From Candidatus Brocadiaceae bacterium (GTDB taxonomy: Bacteria > Planctomycetota > Brocadiia > Brocadiales > Brocadiaceae), in contig JANLHY010000253.1 in the NCBI GenBank assembly GCA_024653795.1, positions 1 through 6,175 on the forward strand: a stretch of 6,175 bases of DNA, written 5' to 3'. The notes below the pieces were generated by a model. It did not search any database and had not been told where the DNA came from. It saw nothing but the letters and a program-made list of their open reading frames with translations. Positions 5,799 to 6,175 of this stretch are shown here, in pieces (position 1 is the stretch's first letter; each line of letters begins with the position of its first letter). A program made the position numbers and the translations under genes.

Positions 5799-5934
5799 CA
5801 TCCCCCTTGATGGGGGATGCTAGGTGGGGATGAAGGAAACAAGGTAGGTCAGGCGTTCTCGCCTGACATTATGCTGACAAGCGGGGACGTTTGTCCTACC
5901 TTCTAACCACCCTCCCATCAAGGGAGGGGGTATT
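5799..5934. repeat. composite palindromic element with a three-way-junction core
   Basis: The outer parts are two hairpins that are also inverted copies of each other: ATCCCCC/GGGGGAT (5800-5818) and CCCTCCC/GGGAGGG (5910-5928), sharing the core CCCTTGATGGG. The core is bounded by AAGGTAG (5841-5847) and CTACCTT (5896-5902). It holds two side hairpins: TCAGGCG/CGCCTGA (5849-5866, loop TTCT) and GACAAGC/GTTTGTC (5876-5895, one G-T pair). Together these fold as a closed three-way junction. It begins 31 bases after the glycosyltransferase stop and could also act as its transcript end. Confidence 0.75.
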
Positions 5935-5974
5935 TGTATTATTGTATCAATTTAGTCTTTTGAAAAATTTATCG

Positions 5975-5997
5975 CCTGTGCGTTGCACGCAGACAGG
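5975..5997. repeat. short hairpin repeat
   Basis: CCTG (5975-5978) with CAGG (5994-5997) encloses GCGT/ACGC around TGC. It looks like another short dispersed hairpin repeat and opens the last cluster of the window. Confidence 0.55.
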
Positions 5998-6006
5998 TCA
6001 ATCATG

Positions 6007-6153
6007 CGCTCCGTCAGGAGCAACCTGTTTGTAGCAAGATAGGATGCCATAACAGAAATTAGCTCCGTTAGGAGCGACCTGTTTGCATATCAATCATATA
6101 CAGGTCGCTCCTACGGAGCTAATCGTATCTTAACGATTAATTGCTACAAACAG
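6007..6153. repeat. nested inverted repeat with GCTCCG..GGAGC arms
   Basis: The outer arms CTGTTTGTAGCAA (6025-6037) and TTGCTACAAACAG (6141-6153) are perfectly complementary. Inside, 6059-6082 (TTAGCTCCGTTAGGAGC then GACCTGT) is inverted at 6099-6121 with a single extra base. A related arm, GCTCCGTCAGGAGCAACCTG, lies at 6008-6027, and a small hairpin TAATCGT/ACGATTA at 6120-6139. No coding frame is visible. Confidence 0.8.
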
Positions 6154-6156
6154 TAC

Positions 6157-6175
6157 GCCCTTAACAGGGCTTAAT
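6157..6175. repeat. start of a further hairpin repeat at the right edge
   Basis: GCCC (6157-6160) and GGGC (6167-6170) flank TTAACA. It appears to be another short repeat, and its extent beyond the window is unknown. Confidence 0.35.

Overview
This 6.2 kb window holds four protein genes, all on the + strand, in this order: an HD-GYP protein cut by the left edge, a second HD-GYP protein with an N-terminal GAF domain, a flagellin, and a family 2 glycosyltransferase fused to TPR repeats. The long gaps between them contain no convincing genes. They are packed with short palindromic repeats.

Organism: a motile Gram-negative-type bacterium with moderate to low GC. The mix of short dispersed repeats (CGTTTTYACGAGGACAAG, the CCCCTCCC/GGGAGGGG palindromes and the AGCTCCG..GGAGCGACCTGT inverted repeats) resembles what I recall from anammox planctomycetes (Brocadiales such as Brocadia or Jettenia). 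This is an impression from repeats and gene style. No marker gene here proves it.

Layout: 3-923 partial HD-GYP with a complete catalytic signature. 924-1543 is a gap with a weak terminator, a near-consensus sigma-54 promoter at 1064-1080, and a composite repeat cluster at 1133-1468. 1544-3232 is the GAF/HD-GYP protein, whose metal-binding residues are kept but whose DxxDALTxxR motif is lost. 3233-3330 carries a hairpin and a strong ribosome binding site. 3331-4242 is the flagellin. 4243-4564 is a second repeat cluster, which begins with the same ~30 bp sequence that opens the first cluster. 4565-5767 is the glycosyltransferase-TPR protein. 5768-6175 is a third repeat cluster running off the window.

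How the genes may work together: HD-GYP proteins hydrolyse or sense cyclic di-GMP, which controls the switch between swimming and surface life. Flagellin is the filament subunit, and GT2-TPR enzymes next to flagellin genes often glycosylate it. The region therefore reads as a small motility locus: signalling, filament, and possibly filament modification. The least ordinary parts are the probable tandem duplication of HD-GYP genes in which one copy has a degenerate active-site motif, the sigma-54 promoter separated from its likely target by repeats, and the layered palindromic repeat clusters between the genes.
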